From positions 1 through 64,000 of the forward strand of contig DATLOJ010000157.1 in assembly GCA_035536315.1 (NCBI GenBank): a stretch of 64,000 bases of DNA, given 5' to 3'. Below the pieces are notes generated by a model. That model was given only the letters and a program-made list of their open reading frames with translations, ran no database searches and was not told the DNA's origin. This DNA comes from DATLOJ01 sp035536315 (GTDB taxonomy: Bacteria; Actinomycetota; CADDZG01; JAHWKV01). The position numbers and the translations under genes were made by a program. Shown in pieces: positions 34,339-41,660 of this stretch (positions within the stretch are counted from its first letter, which is position 1; every line of letters starts with the position of its first letter).

Positions 34339-36021
34339 GTGAACGAACAAGCAAACCGAGGATTCGGCGACCTCCTTCTAGACGAGGGACTCATCTCGGG
34401 CGACCACCTTGGCGAGGCCGAAGAGGAGGCCAGGTCCACAGGCAAGTCCCTCGGCAGGGTTCTGATCGACAAGGGATTCATCACCGAGGCCCAGGTCTTT
34501 GCCGTTCTGGCGAGAGCCACAGGCTTTGAATTCGTTGAACTCGCGGAAATCACCATCGATCCGACCGCCACCACCTTGATTCCTGAGAGTCAGGCGCGGC
34601 GCTACAAGGCGCTTCCTATCGGCTTCGACAACGGCAAGCTCGTTGTGGCAATGGACGACCCCAACAACGTCTTTGCCATAGACGACATCCGCACGATGAC
34701 CGGTAAAGAGATCAAGCCAGTAGTTGCCACGGGCCAGGACATCCTGGCGGCCATAGGGCGGATGCAGCGCCTGGACACATCTGTCGAAGCGATGGGCGAT
34801 GGTGGCGGGGACTTTCTCCTGGACGATGAGGAGATCGGTGGGAGCGCAGAGGATGGGGGAGACGCACCGGTCGTCCGCCTGGTGAACCAGGTCATCACCC
34901 AGTCCGTAAATGACAGGGCTTCCGACATCCACTTCGAGCCGCAGGAGCGGGACCTGCGGGTGCGTCAAAGGATCGATGGAGTTCTCCACGAGCTCGGTCG
35001 CTTTCCGCGTAACATCCAGGCCGGGGTCGTCTCGCGACTCAAGATCATGGCCGACATCGACATCGCAGAGCGGCGGATCCCTCAGGACGGCCGCATCAGC
35101 CTGTCCGTCCAGGGAAAGTCGATCGACCTGCGAGTGGCAACGCTGCCGACTGTTTACGGAGAAAAAATCGTTCTCAGGATTCTGGATAAGTCGAGCGTTT
35201 TGCTGAAGCTGGAGGACCTCGGGTTTTCGCAGCACAACTTCAGGCTCTACGAGGGCGCGTACACCAAGCCCTACGGAATGATCCTCGTCACAGGTCCAAC
35301 TGGCTCCGGAAAATCCACGACGCTTTACGCCACCCTCAACATCCTTAATCAGGAGGATAGGAACATCATCACGGTAGAAGACCCGGTTGAATACAGACTC
35401 GCCGGGATCAACCAGATCCAGACGAACCCGAAGGCCGGCCTAACGTTCTCGTCTGCTCTGAGATCGATCTTGCGTGCGGACCCGGACACCGTCCTGATCG
35501 GTGAGATCAGGGACAAGGAGACGGCCCAGATTGCGGTCGAGGCCGCTCTTACCGGCCACCTCGTTCTTTCGACGCTGCACACCAACGATGCACCCGGCGC
35601 CGTCAGCCGTCTGATTGAAATGGGAATCGAGCCCTTTCTGGTTGCATCGGCTGTCGATGCCGTCCTTGCCCAAAGACTTGCCCGCCGGTTGTGTGAGAAA
35701 TGTAAGGACGCATATACGCCAACGCGTGAGGCTCTGAAGGAAAACAAATTCCATATTGGCGAAGACGAGGAGATTCCTACGCTGTTTCGTCCAAAAGGCT
35801 GTCCCAAGTGCAGCAAGACCGGGTACAGAGGCCGGATGGCGGTCCACGAGGTAATGCCTATGTCGGAAGACCTCGAAATGCTAACGGTGGAAAGAAAGTC
35901 GAGTGACGAGATCCGCCGGCTTGCTATTCAGCAGGGGATGATCGATCTGCGCGGAGACGGTATGCACAAAGTCCGTCTGGGACATACCTCTCTGGAGGAA
36001 ATTCAAAGAGTCATCATCTGA
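34339..36021 (+). CDS. pilB: Type IV pilus assembly ATPase PilB
   Basis: Secretion-type hexameric ATPase (560 aa) that drives pilus extension. It has an N-terminal MshEN-type domain (GDLLLDEGLIS, repeated GFITEAQ), the N2 domain with ASDIHFEP, Walker A GPTGSGKST (319-327), the Asp box, Walker B LIGEIRD, the HLVLSTLHTNDA His box, and the zinc-binding tetracysteine C452, C455, C488, C491 typical of PilB/GspE. GTG 34339 is 57 bases after the preceding gene; a TATAGT (34310-34315) might be a -10 box of an internal promoter. Confidence 0.95.
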   Translation: MNEQANRGFGDLLLDEGLISGDHLGEAEEEARSTGKSLGRVLIDKGFITEAQVFAVLARATGFEFVELAEITIDPTATTLIPESQARRYKALPIGFDNGKLVVAMDDPNNVFAIDDIRTMTGKEIKPVVATGQDILAAIGRMQRLDTSVEAMGDGGGDFLLDDEEIGGSAEDGGDAPVVRLVNQVITQSVNDRASDIHFEPQERDLRVRQRIDGVLHELGRFPRNIQAGVVSRLKIMADIDIAERRIPQDGRISLSVQGKSIDLRVATLPTVYGEKIVLRILDKSSVLLKLEDLGFSQHNFRLYEGAYTKPYGMILVTGPTGSGKSTTLYATLNILNQEDRNIITVEDPVEYRLAGINQIQTNPKAGLTFSSALRSILRADPDTVLIGEIRDKETAQIAVEAALTGHLVLSTLHTNDAPGAVSRLIEMGIEPFLVASAVDAVLAQRLARRLCEKCKDAYTPTREALKENKFHIGEDEEIPTLFRPKGCPKCSKTGYRGRMAVHEVMPMSEDLEMLTVERKSSDEIRRLAIQQGMIDLRGDGMHKVRLGHTSLEEIQRVII

Positions 36022-36050
36022 TTGTTCCCAACGGCCCCCCACCCCGTACA

Positions 36051-37169
36051 ATGCCCGCTCTGGAACACAACATGAGCACCGAACCCGCCCAGCCCGCCCA
36101 CGTCCCCGACGCGCGCATGATTTCTCTTCTCGAGGAGGTGGTCAGCCGCAAGGGGAGTGACCTGCACCTGACGCCTGGAATTCCTCCGGTGGTTCGCGTC
36201 CATGGGCGTCTTGTCCGACTTCAGGAGAGTGGACCCCTTGAGACCACGGAGCTGAGGTCGATGCTTTATTCAATTCTCAGCCAGCGCCAGATCGACACAT
36301 TCGAAGAGGAGCTGGAGCTGGACTTTTCATTCTCGCTCCCAGGGAAAGCCAGGTTCAGGGCCAACGTCTTTTACCAGCGCGACTCGGTTGGGGGGGCCTT
36401 CAGGCTCATCCCTGCCGAGATCAAAAGCATTCAGGAGCTAGGGCTTCCGTCCCAAATCGCCGACTTTACGGAGATGAACCGAGGTCTTGTCTTAGTGACT
36501 GGGCCGACGGGCCAGGGAAAAACGACAACCCTTGCAACCATGATCGGCATGATCAATCAAAACAGAGATACGCACATTGTCACGATCGAGGACCCCATCG
36601 AGTTTGTGCACGACCACAAGATGTCGGTCGTGAATCAAAGAGAGGTAGGCACCGACACCCATTCGTTTTCAGAGGCGTTGCGACGTGCCCTGAGACAGGA
36701 CCCCGACGTGATCCTGGTGGGAGAGATGCGAGATCTCGAAACCATCTCAACTGCACTGACCGCGGCGGAGACCGGCCACCTGGTGTTTGCGACCCTGCAC
36801 ACCCAGGACGCGGCACAGACCGTCGACCGAGTTATTGACGTCTTTCCGCCCCAACAACAGGAGCAGGTGCGAGTGCAGCTGGCCGGAAGCCTCCAGGGAG
36901 TAGTCGTGCAGTACCTGCTTCCATTGACGCAAGGAGGGGGCCGCGTGCCGGCGGTGGAGATTATGTTTGCTACCCCCGCCATCCGTAACCTCATCAGGGA
37001 AGGCAAGAGTCACCAGATCAACTCCGCGCTCCAGGCAGGGGGGCGCCATGGGATGCAGACGATGGATCAGGCGCTGGCCGATCTGTACCGGAGCCGCAAG
37101 ATCTCGTTCGAGACGGCCATGGAACGGGCCTCGGATTCTGAAACCCTGAAGCAGCTTCTGGGCAAGTAA
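36051..37169 (+). CDS. pilT: Type IV pilus retraction ATPase PilT
   Basis: PilT family (372 aa). GSDLHLTPG near the N-terminus, Walker A GPTGQGKTT (residues 151-159), Walker B ILVGEMRD, the HLVFATLHTQDA box and the diagnostic AIRNLIREGK motif identify a retraction ATPase and not an extension motor. The Walker A has Gln where most PilT have Ser (GSGKST). Two starts are possible, ATG 36051 and ATG 36072; the latter has TGGAA seven bases before it. A TACAAT overlapping 36047-36052 could be a -10 box, which would favour the second ATG. Confidence 0.95.
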   Translation: MPALEHNMSTEPAQPAHVPDARMISLLEEVVSRKGSDLHLTPGIPPVVRVHGRLVRLQESGPLETTELRSMLYSILSQRQIDTFEEELELDFSFSLPGKARFRANVFYQRDSVGGAFRLIPAEIKSIQELGLPSQIADFTEMNRGLVLVTGPTGQGKTTTLATMIGMINQNRDTHIVTIEDPIEFVHDHKMSVVNQREVGTDTHSFSEALRRALRQDPDVILVGEMRDLETISTALTAAETGHLVFATLHTQDAAQTVDRVIDVFPPQQQEQVRVQLAGSLQGVVVQYLLPLTQGGGRVPAVEIMFATPAIRNLIREGKSHQINSALQAGGRHGMQTMDQALADLYRSRKISFETAMERASDSETLKQLLGK

Positions 37170-37177
37170 TTCCCGCC

Positions 37178-37969
37178 GTGCCCCTCGAGTCGGTGGCGAT
37201 CGCAGCAGCGACTTTCATCTGCGGCGCTGTATTCGGAAGCTTTGCCAATGTCGTAATACACAGGCTCCCTCGAGGGGAACCGCTGGCCAGGCCTCCGTCA
37301 AGATGTCCCGGCTGCGGCAAGAATCTCAAGTGGTGGGAAAACGTTCCGCTCGCTTCTTACCTCGCGTTACGAGGCCGCTGCTCCGCTTGCGGCGTGCGGA
37401 TCTCGCTGCGCTATCCGCTCGTTGAGGCCCTGTGCGGTGGTCTCTGGGCTTTGACCGCGATCACGATCGGCCTGACCCCATACCTCGCGGCCCTTCTGGC
37501 CATGGCCACTACGCTCACAATCCTTACCTTCATCGATCTCGAGCATCGACGACTGCCAAACAAGGTTCTCGGCCCCGCATCGATAATCGCCGTTGCCTGC
37601 CTCCTCGTTGCCTCACTTGTCACTGGGGAGCCTTCCAGGCTTCTTGATGCGGCTATTGGGGCCGCGGCGTACGGGGGGCCGTTGTTTTTACTCGCTCTGG
37701 CCGTTCCGAGGGGAATGGGGGGAGGGGACGTAAAGCTTGGCGCTTACATTGGGCTGAATTTAGCCTGGGGCTCGCTGGGAAACGTGGCCGTTGCGGCCTT
37801 TGTGGCCGTCCTTGCTGGGGGAGTTGTCTCCTTGATCCTTATGGCGTCCGGGACCCGGGGCCGCAAGGACGCGATCCCGTTCGGGCCCTTCATGGCGCTT
37901 GGCGCCGTCGTCGGCGCCCTTTGGGGCCCACGTCTGCTGGACATCTGGCTGGCGACCGCCGGCTTCTAA
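37178..37969 (+). CDS. pilD: Prepilin leader peptidase / N-methyltransferase
   Basis: Polytopic aspartic protease (263 aa) that cleaves and N-methylates prepilins. The N-terminal domain has GSFANVVIHRLPRGE and two zinc cysteine pairs (C43, C46, C68, C71); the A24 peptidase part has the catalytic aspartates D120 (FIDLEHRRLPN) and D184 (GMGGGDVKLG). About eight membrane segments are expected. GTG 37178 follows pilT by eight bases. No prepilin gene is seen next to it. Confidence 0.94.
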   Translation: MPLESVAIAAATFICGAVFGSFANVVIHRLPRGEPLARPPSRCPGCGKNLKWWENVPLASYLALRGRCSACGVRISLRYPLVEALCGGLWALTAITIGLTPYLAALLAMATTLTILTFIDLEHRRLPNKVLGPASIIAVACLLVASLVTGEPSRLLDAAIGAAAYGGPLFLLALAVPRGMGGGDVKLGAYIGLNLAWGSLGNVAVAAFVAVLAGGVVSLILMASGTRGRKDAIPFGPFMALGAVVGALWGPRLLDIWLATAGF

Positions 37970-38175
37970 AACACTCCGCGAAATCCCCGTTACTAATGTT
38001 GACTTCTGTTAACTTTGGGCCAGTATTGGCACATTAGGTACGTGAAGCAACGGGAGCGCACTACTGAGACCCCAGGTGCATGTGGGGTAGTTGACTGCCT
38101 GTGTGACTCTTGTTAGCTTCCGTAAACCCCTGTGGCGCATCGTCACCGGGCGGAGCTGAGAACGGGAGCGCGAAG
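37970..38175 (+). promoter_or_regulatory. Intergenic region with two TTGACT boxes before the HTH-pilM genes
   Basis: A 206-base gap. TTGACT occurs at 37999-38004 and at 38091-38096; the second has TAGCTT (38114-38119) 17 bases later as a possible -10, and an inverted repeat directly before it. The HTH gene would then have a leader of about 50 bases. This suggests that the pilM-N-O part has its own promoter. Confidence 0.45.
38069..38088. repeat. Inverted repeat abutting a -35 box
   Basis: ACCCCA (38069-38074) and TGGGGT (38083-38088) form a perfect six-base inverted repeat with an eight-base spacer, two bases before TTGACT. It could be an operator for a regulator, for example the HTH protein encoded downstream, or a small hairpin. 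Confidence 0.45.
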
Positions 38176-38391
38176 TTGAGCATGGAGGCTGGGATTCGTC
38201 CCGTCCGGGTCAATGGTGACGTTCTGCTGACTGTGGCGGAAGTGGCCTCACTGATGCGCGTCTCGAACATGACGGTTTACAGGCTCATCAAGTCCGAGCA
38301 ACTAAAGGCCTTGAAGGTCGGCAAGAACTACCGAATCAGGGAGTCGGACATCGAGACATATCTCAACGACCGCTCAGTGGGGGGACCGTAA
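38176..38391 (+). CDS. Excisionase-like helix-turn-helix DNA-binding protein
   Basis: Small DNA-binding protein (71 aa from TTG 38176) of the MerR-like HTH_17 / excisionase group, with LLTVAEVASLMRVSNMTVYRLIK as the helix-turn-helix and VGKNYRIRESDIETYL as the wing. Similar proteins (BldC-like) are frequent regulators in actinobacteria and are not necessarily linked to phages. GGGAG (38164-38168) lies seven bases before TTG 38176; ATG 38182 is the alternative. Its stop TAA shares one base with the pilM ATG, so it is likely co-expressed with pilM-N-O. Confidence 0.85.
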   Translation: MSMEAGIRPVRVNGDVLLTVAEVASLMRVSNMTVYRLIKSEQLKALKVGKNYRIRESDIETYLNDRSVGGP

Positions 38392-39488
38392 TGGCTCGGG
38401 CCAAGGACTCAGTTGGACTTGATATCGGAACGAGCGGCGTAAGGGCTGCTCACCTCTCGTTCGGCCGGGTTCCTTACTCCCTCCAAAATTTCGGCCAGGT
38501 TGCCCTGCCTCCGGGGGCCGTCCGAGAAGGTGAGATCGCGGACTCGGCGACCGTGGCGCAGGCGCTCAGCGAGCTTTGGAAGCGGGGAGCTATCAAGAAG
38601 AAGACGGTCAGCCTTGGAATATCAAACGGCCGGGTCGTGGCTCGGCCAATTCAGTTTCCCGCAATGACCGAGGACGAACTTCGAAACGCGCTCCAGTTTC
38701 AGGCTCAGGAGTACATCCCATTTCCAGTTGAAGACGCGGTGGTCGACTTTCAAATCGTCGATGAGTTCGTCGGCGACAACAACGAGAGAGTAATGCAGAT
38801 ATATCTGGTGGCCGGCCACAAGGAAATGATCAGCACGTTCGTCGAGACGATCGAGCGAGCGGGGCTGAGGCTCGATTCAATTGACTTCATTCCTATGGGG
38901 CTCATTCGATCCCTGGGAGAAACGGCCGATTCCATGGAGCGAAGGGCCGGCGTCGGAGAGGCCATCATCGACATCGGTGCGGGAGTCACGAACGTCGTCG
39001 TTCACGAGGGGGGAATCCCTCGCTTTGCGCGCGTGCTGGCCACCGGAGGACACGCTCTGACCGACGCACTCTCTGCCGGAATGGGAATTCCCTTTGAGGA
39101 GGCGGAGGCAATCAAGCAGCGCCTCGGCCTTCGCCCACCTGGTCCCGCTGCAGAAGTCCCGGGGGCCCAGGGAGACGATCTTGCAATCCAAATCCTCGAA
39201 AATCGGGCGGGAGCGTTCGTGGATGAAGTTCGCGGCTCCATCGATTACTTTCTGGCCCAGCCCGAGTCCATCCAGATCTCGAGACTCGTGCTCAGCGGAG
39301 GGGGATCGAAGCTAGTCAACTTGGGCGCCCGTCTGTCCGCAGGACTGCGAGGCCTCCCGGTAGAGCAGGGGAGAGCGCTTCAGCGCATCACCGTCCAGAA
39401 GTTTGGTTTGACCGATGAACAAATTGGTGAGGCCGAGCCCCTTATGGGAGCTTCCGTTGGCGTTGCCCTGGGGGCCGCATGGCAGTAA
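38391..39488 (+). CDS. pilM: Type IV pilus assembly protein PilM
   Basis: Actin-like cytoplasmic ATPase (365 aa) that links the pilus motor to the inner-membrane PilN-PilO complex. It shows VGLDIGTSGVRAA (phosphate 1), EYIPFPVEDA, a central IDIGAGVTNVVV and LSGGGSKLVNLG (adenosine loop). ATG 38391 overlaps the HTH stop by one base; its end overlaps pilN by ten bases. Confidence 0.94.
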   Translation: MARAKDSVGLDIGTSGVRAAHLSFGRVPYSLQNFGQVALPPGAVREGEIADSATVAQALSELWKRGAIKKKTVSLGISNGRVVARPIQFPAMTEDELRNALQFQAQEYIPFPVEDAVVDFQIVDEFVGDNNERVMQIYLVAGHKEMISTFVETIERAGLRLDSIDFIPMGLIRSLGETADSMERRAGVGEAIIDIGAGVTNVVVHEGGIPRFARVLATGGHALTDALSAGMGIPFEEAEAIKQRLGLRPPGPAAEVPGAQGDDLAIQILENRAGAFVDEVRGSIDYFLAQPESIQISRLVLSGGGSKLVNLGARLSAGLRGLPVEQGRALQRITVQKFGLTDEQIGEAEPLMGASVGVALGAAWQ

Positions 39489-40126
39489 GACGAATAAACC
39501 TCCTTCCCCCAGAGATTGCAGTCAGAAGGCGCGTCCAGCGCCAGACGTTCGGACTGGGCGCGGGTTTCCTCGTCCTGCTTTTGATCCTTGGAGCCATCTG
39601 GGTCTTCAGGCAAGGCCAGCTTCACGACCAGGAGGATCGCAAGGCAGTCGCGGAAGCAGAGGCGAGGTCATTGCAAACCAAAGTAGACGCCCTTGCCGAG
39701 TTCAGCGAGCTAGACAAAACAGTGAAGGACAAGAAGGCAACACTCGCTGCTGCCATGGCCGGCGACGTTGCTTGGTCGCGTTTGATGGTCGAGCTCTCGA
39801 TGATCATTCCCGGCGACAGCTGGCTTCTGTCGATGGCCGGGACGTCAGCACCTCCGACTGCCCCCGCTGCGGGAGCGGCCCCAGCGCCGGCAGGAGCTCA
39901 AGCCGCATCGCTTGGAACTCTCAACTTCACAGCAGTCACGTTCGACTTTCCGGGCGTTGCCAAATGGATCACGAGGCTCCAGGAGCTCCCCAGTCTTCAG
40001 ACGATCTGGGTTCCCTCTGCATCGACGGCCCTCATCGGTGAGCGCGACGTCGTCAACTATTCGAGTACCGCTGAACTGTCGAGCGACTCGGCCAGCGGGA
40101 GATACCAGCCGGCGGCCGCGCGATGA
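39479..40126 (+). CDS. pilN: Type IV pilus assembly protein PilN
   Basis: Single-pass membrane protein (215 aa). The N-terminal RRINLLPPEI is the conserved PilM-binding motif; a transmembrane helix follows (about residues 25-44), then a coiled-coil segment and a periplasm/exterior-facing ferredoxin-like domain interrupted by an Ala/Pro-rich stretch (residues ~125-145). ATG 39479 lies inside the end of pilM. Confidence 0.9.
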   Translation: MAVRRINLLPPEIAVRRRVQRQTFGLGAGFLVLLLILGAIWVFRQGQLHDQEDRKAVAEAEARSLQTKVDALAEFSELDKTVKDKKATLAAAMAGDVAWSRLMVELSMIIPGDSWLLSMAGTSAPPTAPAAGAAPAPAGAQAASLGTLNFTAVTFDFPGVAKWITRLQELPSLQTIWVPSASTALIGERDVVNYSSTAELSSDSASGRYQPAAAR

Positions 40127-40710
40127 GACGAAATTTCTTGATATTCGTGCTGGTGGTGATAGTCACCGCGGTTCTGTACTTCTTCTTCGTGTTCAGCCCG
40201 CAGAGCGAGCGGATCAAAGAGGCGTCGGAATCTGCGGACGCTGCTGAGACCAAGGTGAGCAGGCTCACGCTCGAGCTAAGGCGGCTACAGGCGCTGCAGA
40301 AGGATGCGCCCCGCCTTCGTCAGGAGGCGCAGGTCCTGGATAGCGCGATGCCGAACGATCCACAGCTTGCTCAGTTTCTCTTGATGGTTCAGGAGCAGGC
40401 CGATGCTTCGGGCATCGATTGGACTTCGGTCAACCCCGCGCCCCCCATCGCCGGGCCGCAGCCGAACGTGAGCGAGATCACGATCGCGCTGAACGTCAGT
40501 GGAGGGTACTTCCAGGTCCAGGACTTCCTCGTAAGGCTCGAGACCCTTTCACGCGCTCTGAAGATCGACACCCTGAGTCTGACCCCGCTTCCTGCGACGG
40601 AAGGTGCCTCAGCTGGAGGTTCGCCGGAGCTGATTACCAGCCTCACCATGAAGATGTTCGTCTCGTCGATTTCAGCCGCGCCGGCAACAACGGCCGCAGC
40701 GGGAACTTAG
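40123..40710 (+). CDS. pilO: Type IV pilus assembly protein PilO
   Basis: Single-pass membrane protein (195 aa) partnering PilN: an N-terminal helix (about residues 4-23), a coiled coil (SRLTLELRRLQAL), and a C-terminal domain with GGYFQVQDFLVRLETLSRAL, which matches PilO. ATG 40123 overlaps the pilN stop (ATGA). Confidence 0.9.
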   Translation: MRRNFLIFVLVVIVTAVLYFFFVFSPQSERIKEASESADAAETKVSRLTLELRRLQALQKDAPRLRQEAQVLDSAMPNDPQLAQFLLMVQEQADASGIDWTSVNPAPPIAGPQPNVSEITIALNVSGGYFQVQDFLVRLETLSRALKIDTLSLTPLPATEGASAGGSPELITSLTMKMFVSSISAAPATTAAAGT

Positions 40711-40724
40711 ACAAGGAGCTTTTG

Positions 40725-41342
40725 GTGGCAACCGAAGAAGCAGTAGTCGAAGAGAGACAAGGCCTGAACCCGGCGGTAGTTGCCGCGCTCGTCGTGGGCG
40801 GGCTTTTGCTTCTCGGACTCTTCTTCTGGTTTGTCGCCAGACCATTCCTGTTTCCCCAGCCTGCTGAAGAGCCACGCGTGCCTGCCCCGAAGAGGCAGGC
40901 CGTGAACCCCAGTCCCAGCCCGGCAGCGGCCGCGGAGCAGCCTCCAGCAGAGACCTTCGAGGTCTTTGAATCGAAGGATCCATTCCGTCCCCTTGTCGTC
41001 GTGCCCGTAGCTGCGGGGGCCGGAAGCGGTTCTACGACATCAGGTGCAACCGGTGGAGGTACAACTGGGACCACAACCGGTGGGAACACGCCCGCCGCAG
41101 GGAACGGTGCTGCGGGGGGAGCCGCGCCAACGGGCGGACAGCGGGTCAGTCTGATCGATGTGTTCACCGACGACGGCACTAAGAAAGCTCAGATCAAGGT
41201 CGGGAGCACGGTCTACACGGTCGCGGTCGGCGAGACGTTCGCCCAGAACTACAAGCTCGTTTCCGTATCGGGGGACTGCGCGACGCTGCTGCACGGAGAC
41301 AACAAGTTCACCCTCTGCGAGGGCGAAGAGGTAATTAAGTAG
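40725..41342 (+). CDS. PilP-like pilus-associated membrane protein
   Basis: 205 aa: short cytoplasmic N-terminus, one transmembrane helix (about residues 18-40), a Pro/Ala linker, FESKDPFRPL (the DPFRP motif occurs in PilP proteins), a Gly/Thr-rich stretch, and a C-terminal beta domain (VSLIDVFTDDGTKKAQIKVG) with two cysteines. Location after pilO and this architecture suggest a PilP-like role, but there is no outer-membrane secretin partner expected in an actinobacterium, so the real function is uncertain. GTG 40725 has AAGGAG (40713-40718) six bases before it. Confidence 0.72.
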   Translation: MATEEAVVEERQGLNPAVVAALVVGGLLLLGLFFWFVARPFLFPQPAEEPRVPAPKRQAVNPSPSPAAAAEQPPAETFEVFESKDPFRPLVVVPVAAGAGSGSTTSGATGGGTTGTTTGGNTPAAGNGAAGGAAPTGGQRVSLIDVFTDDGTKKAQIKVGSTVYTVAVGETFAQNYKLVSVSGDCATLLHGDNKFTLCEGEEVIK

Positions 41343-41391
41343 GGGCTTCGCTTACTCAGCCATGACGGCGGCCCGTCGGCCCTCCCTAGCT

Positions 41392-41421
41392 CAATTTCGC
41401 CTGCCTGCCCAAGGGAAATTG
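41392..41421. repeat. Inverted repeat CAATTTC...GAAATTG
   Basis: CAATTTC (41392-41398) and GAAATTG (41415-41421) are perfect complements with a 16-base spacer. A competing smaller hairpin, CCCAA (41408-41412) with TTGGG (41419-41423), overlaps its right arm, so two folds are possible. Confidence 0.5.
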
Positions 41422-41460
41422 GGTCGGGCGGCGAAGCCCAGCCCGGCCTGGCGACACCCT

Positions 41461-41483
41461 GGCGGTCTTGCGCTCGGGCCGCC
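41461..41483. repeat. Inverted repeat GGCGG...CCGCC
   Basis: GGCGG (41461-41465) pairs with CCGCC (41479-41483) across a 13-base loop in the same intergenic region. Confidence 0.4.
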
Positions 41484-41660
41484 GATCTCTACAACGCTTA
41501 GGTACGCGCAAAGTCGCCTGTCCGGTCTGACTCCGCCGCCCTACGTTCCTCGCCATGAGCGGCTCCACAAGCGCTACAGAACAAGTCACCGCCGCCCTGC
41601 CTGAGTTCTCTCGGCTTGGCGCTGGAAGTGGGTTGGGGGCGGGGGATTTACCATGCGGGG

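Larger units (their letters stand above)
41343..41660. other. 318-base structured GC-rich intergenic region before aroC
   Basis: The only gap above 300 bases. It contains several inverted repeats (annotated separately), a GGGC-N6-GCCC hairpin around 41426-41440, and no convincing promoter. Open frames on both strands (41362-41604 plus, 41386-41589 minus) have Arg/Pro-rich translations unlike real proteins and no ribosome-binding site. It may be a dispersed repeat or an untranslated RNA; nothing in it was recognised with certainty. Confidence 0.45.

Noticed and set aside
38176..38391. HTH protein as a phage excisionase marking a mobile element
   Set aside because: No integrase, attachment site or repeat borders are present, and BldC-like HTH proteins are common chromosomal regulators in actinobacteria.
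41362..41604. Possible 80-aa and antisense 67-aa proteins before aroC
   Set aside because: Arg/Pro-rich translations, no ribosome-binding site, and the sequence is full of inverted repeats.
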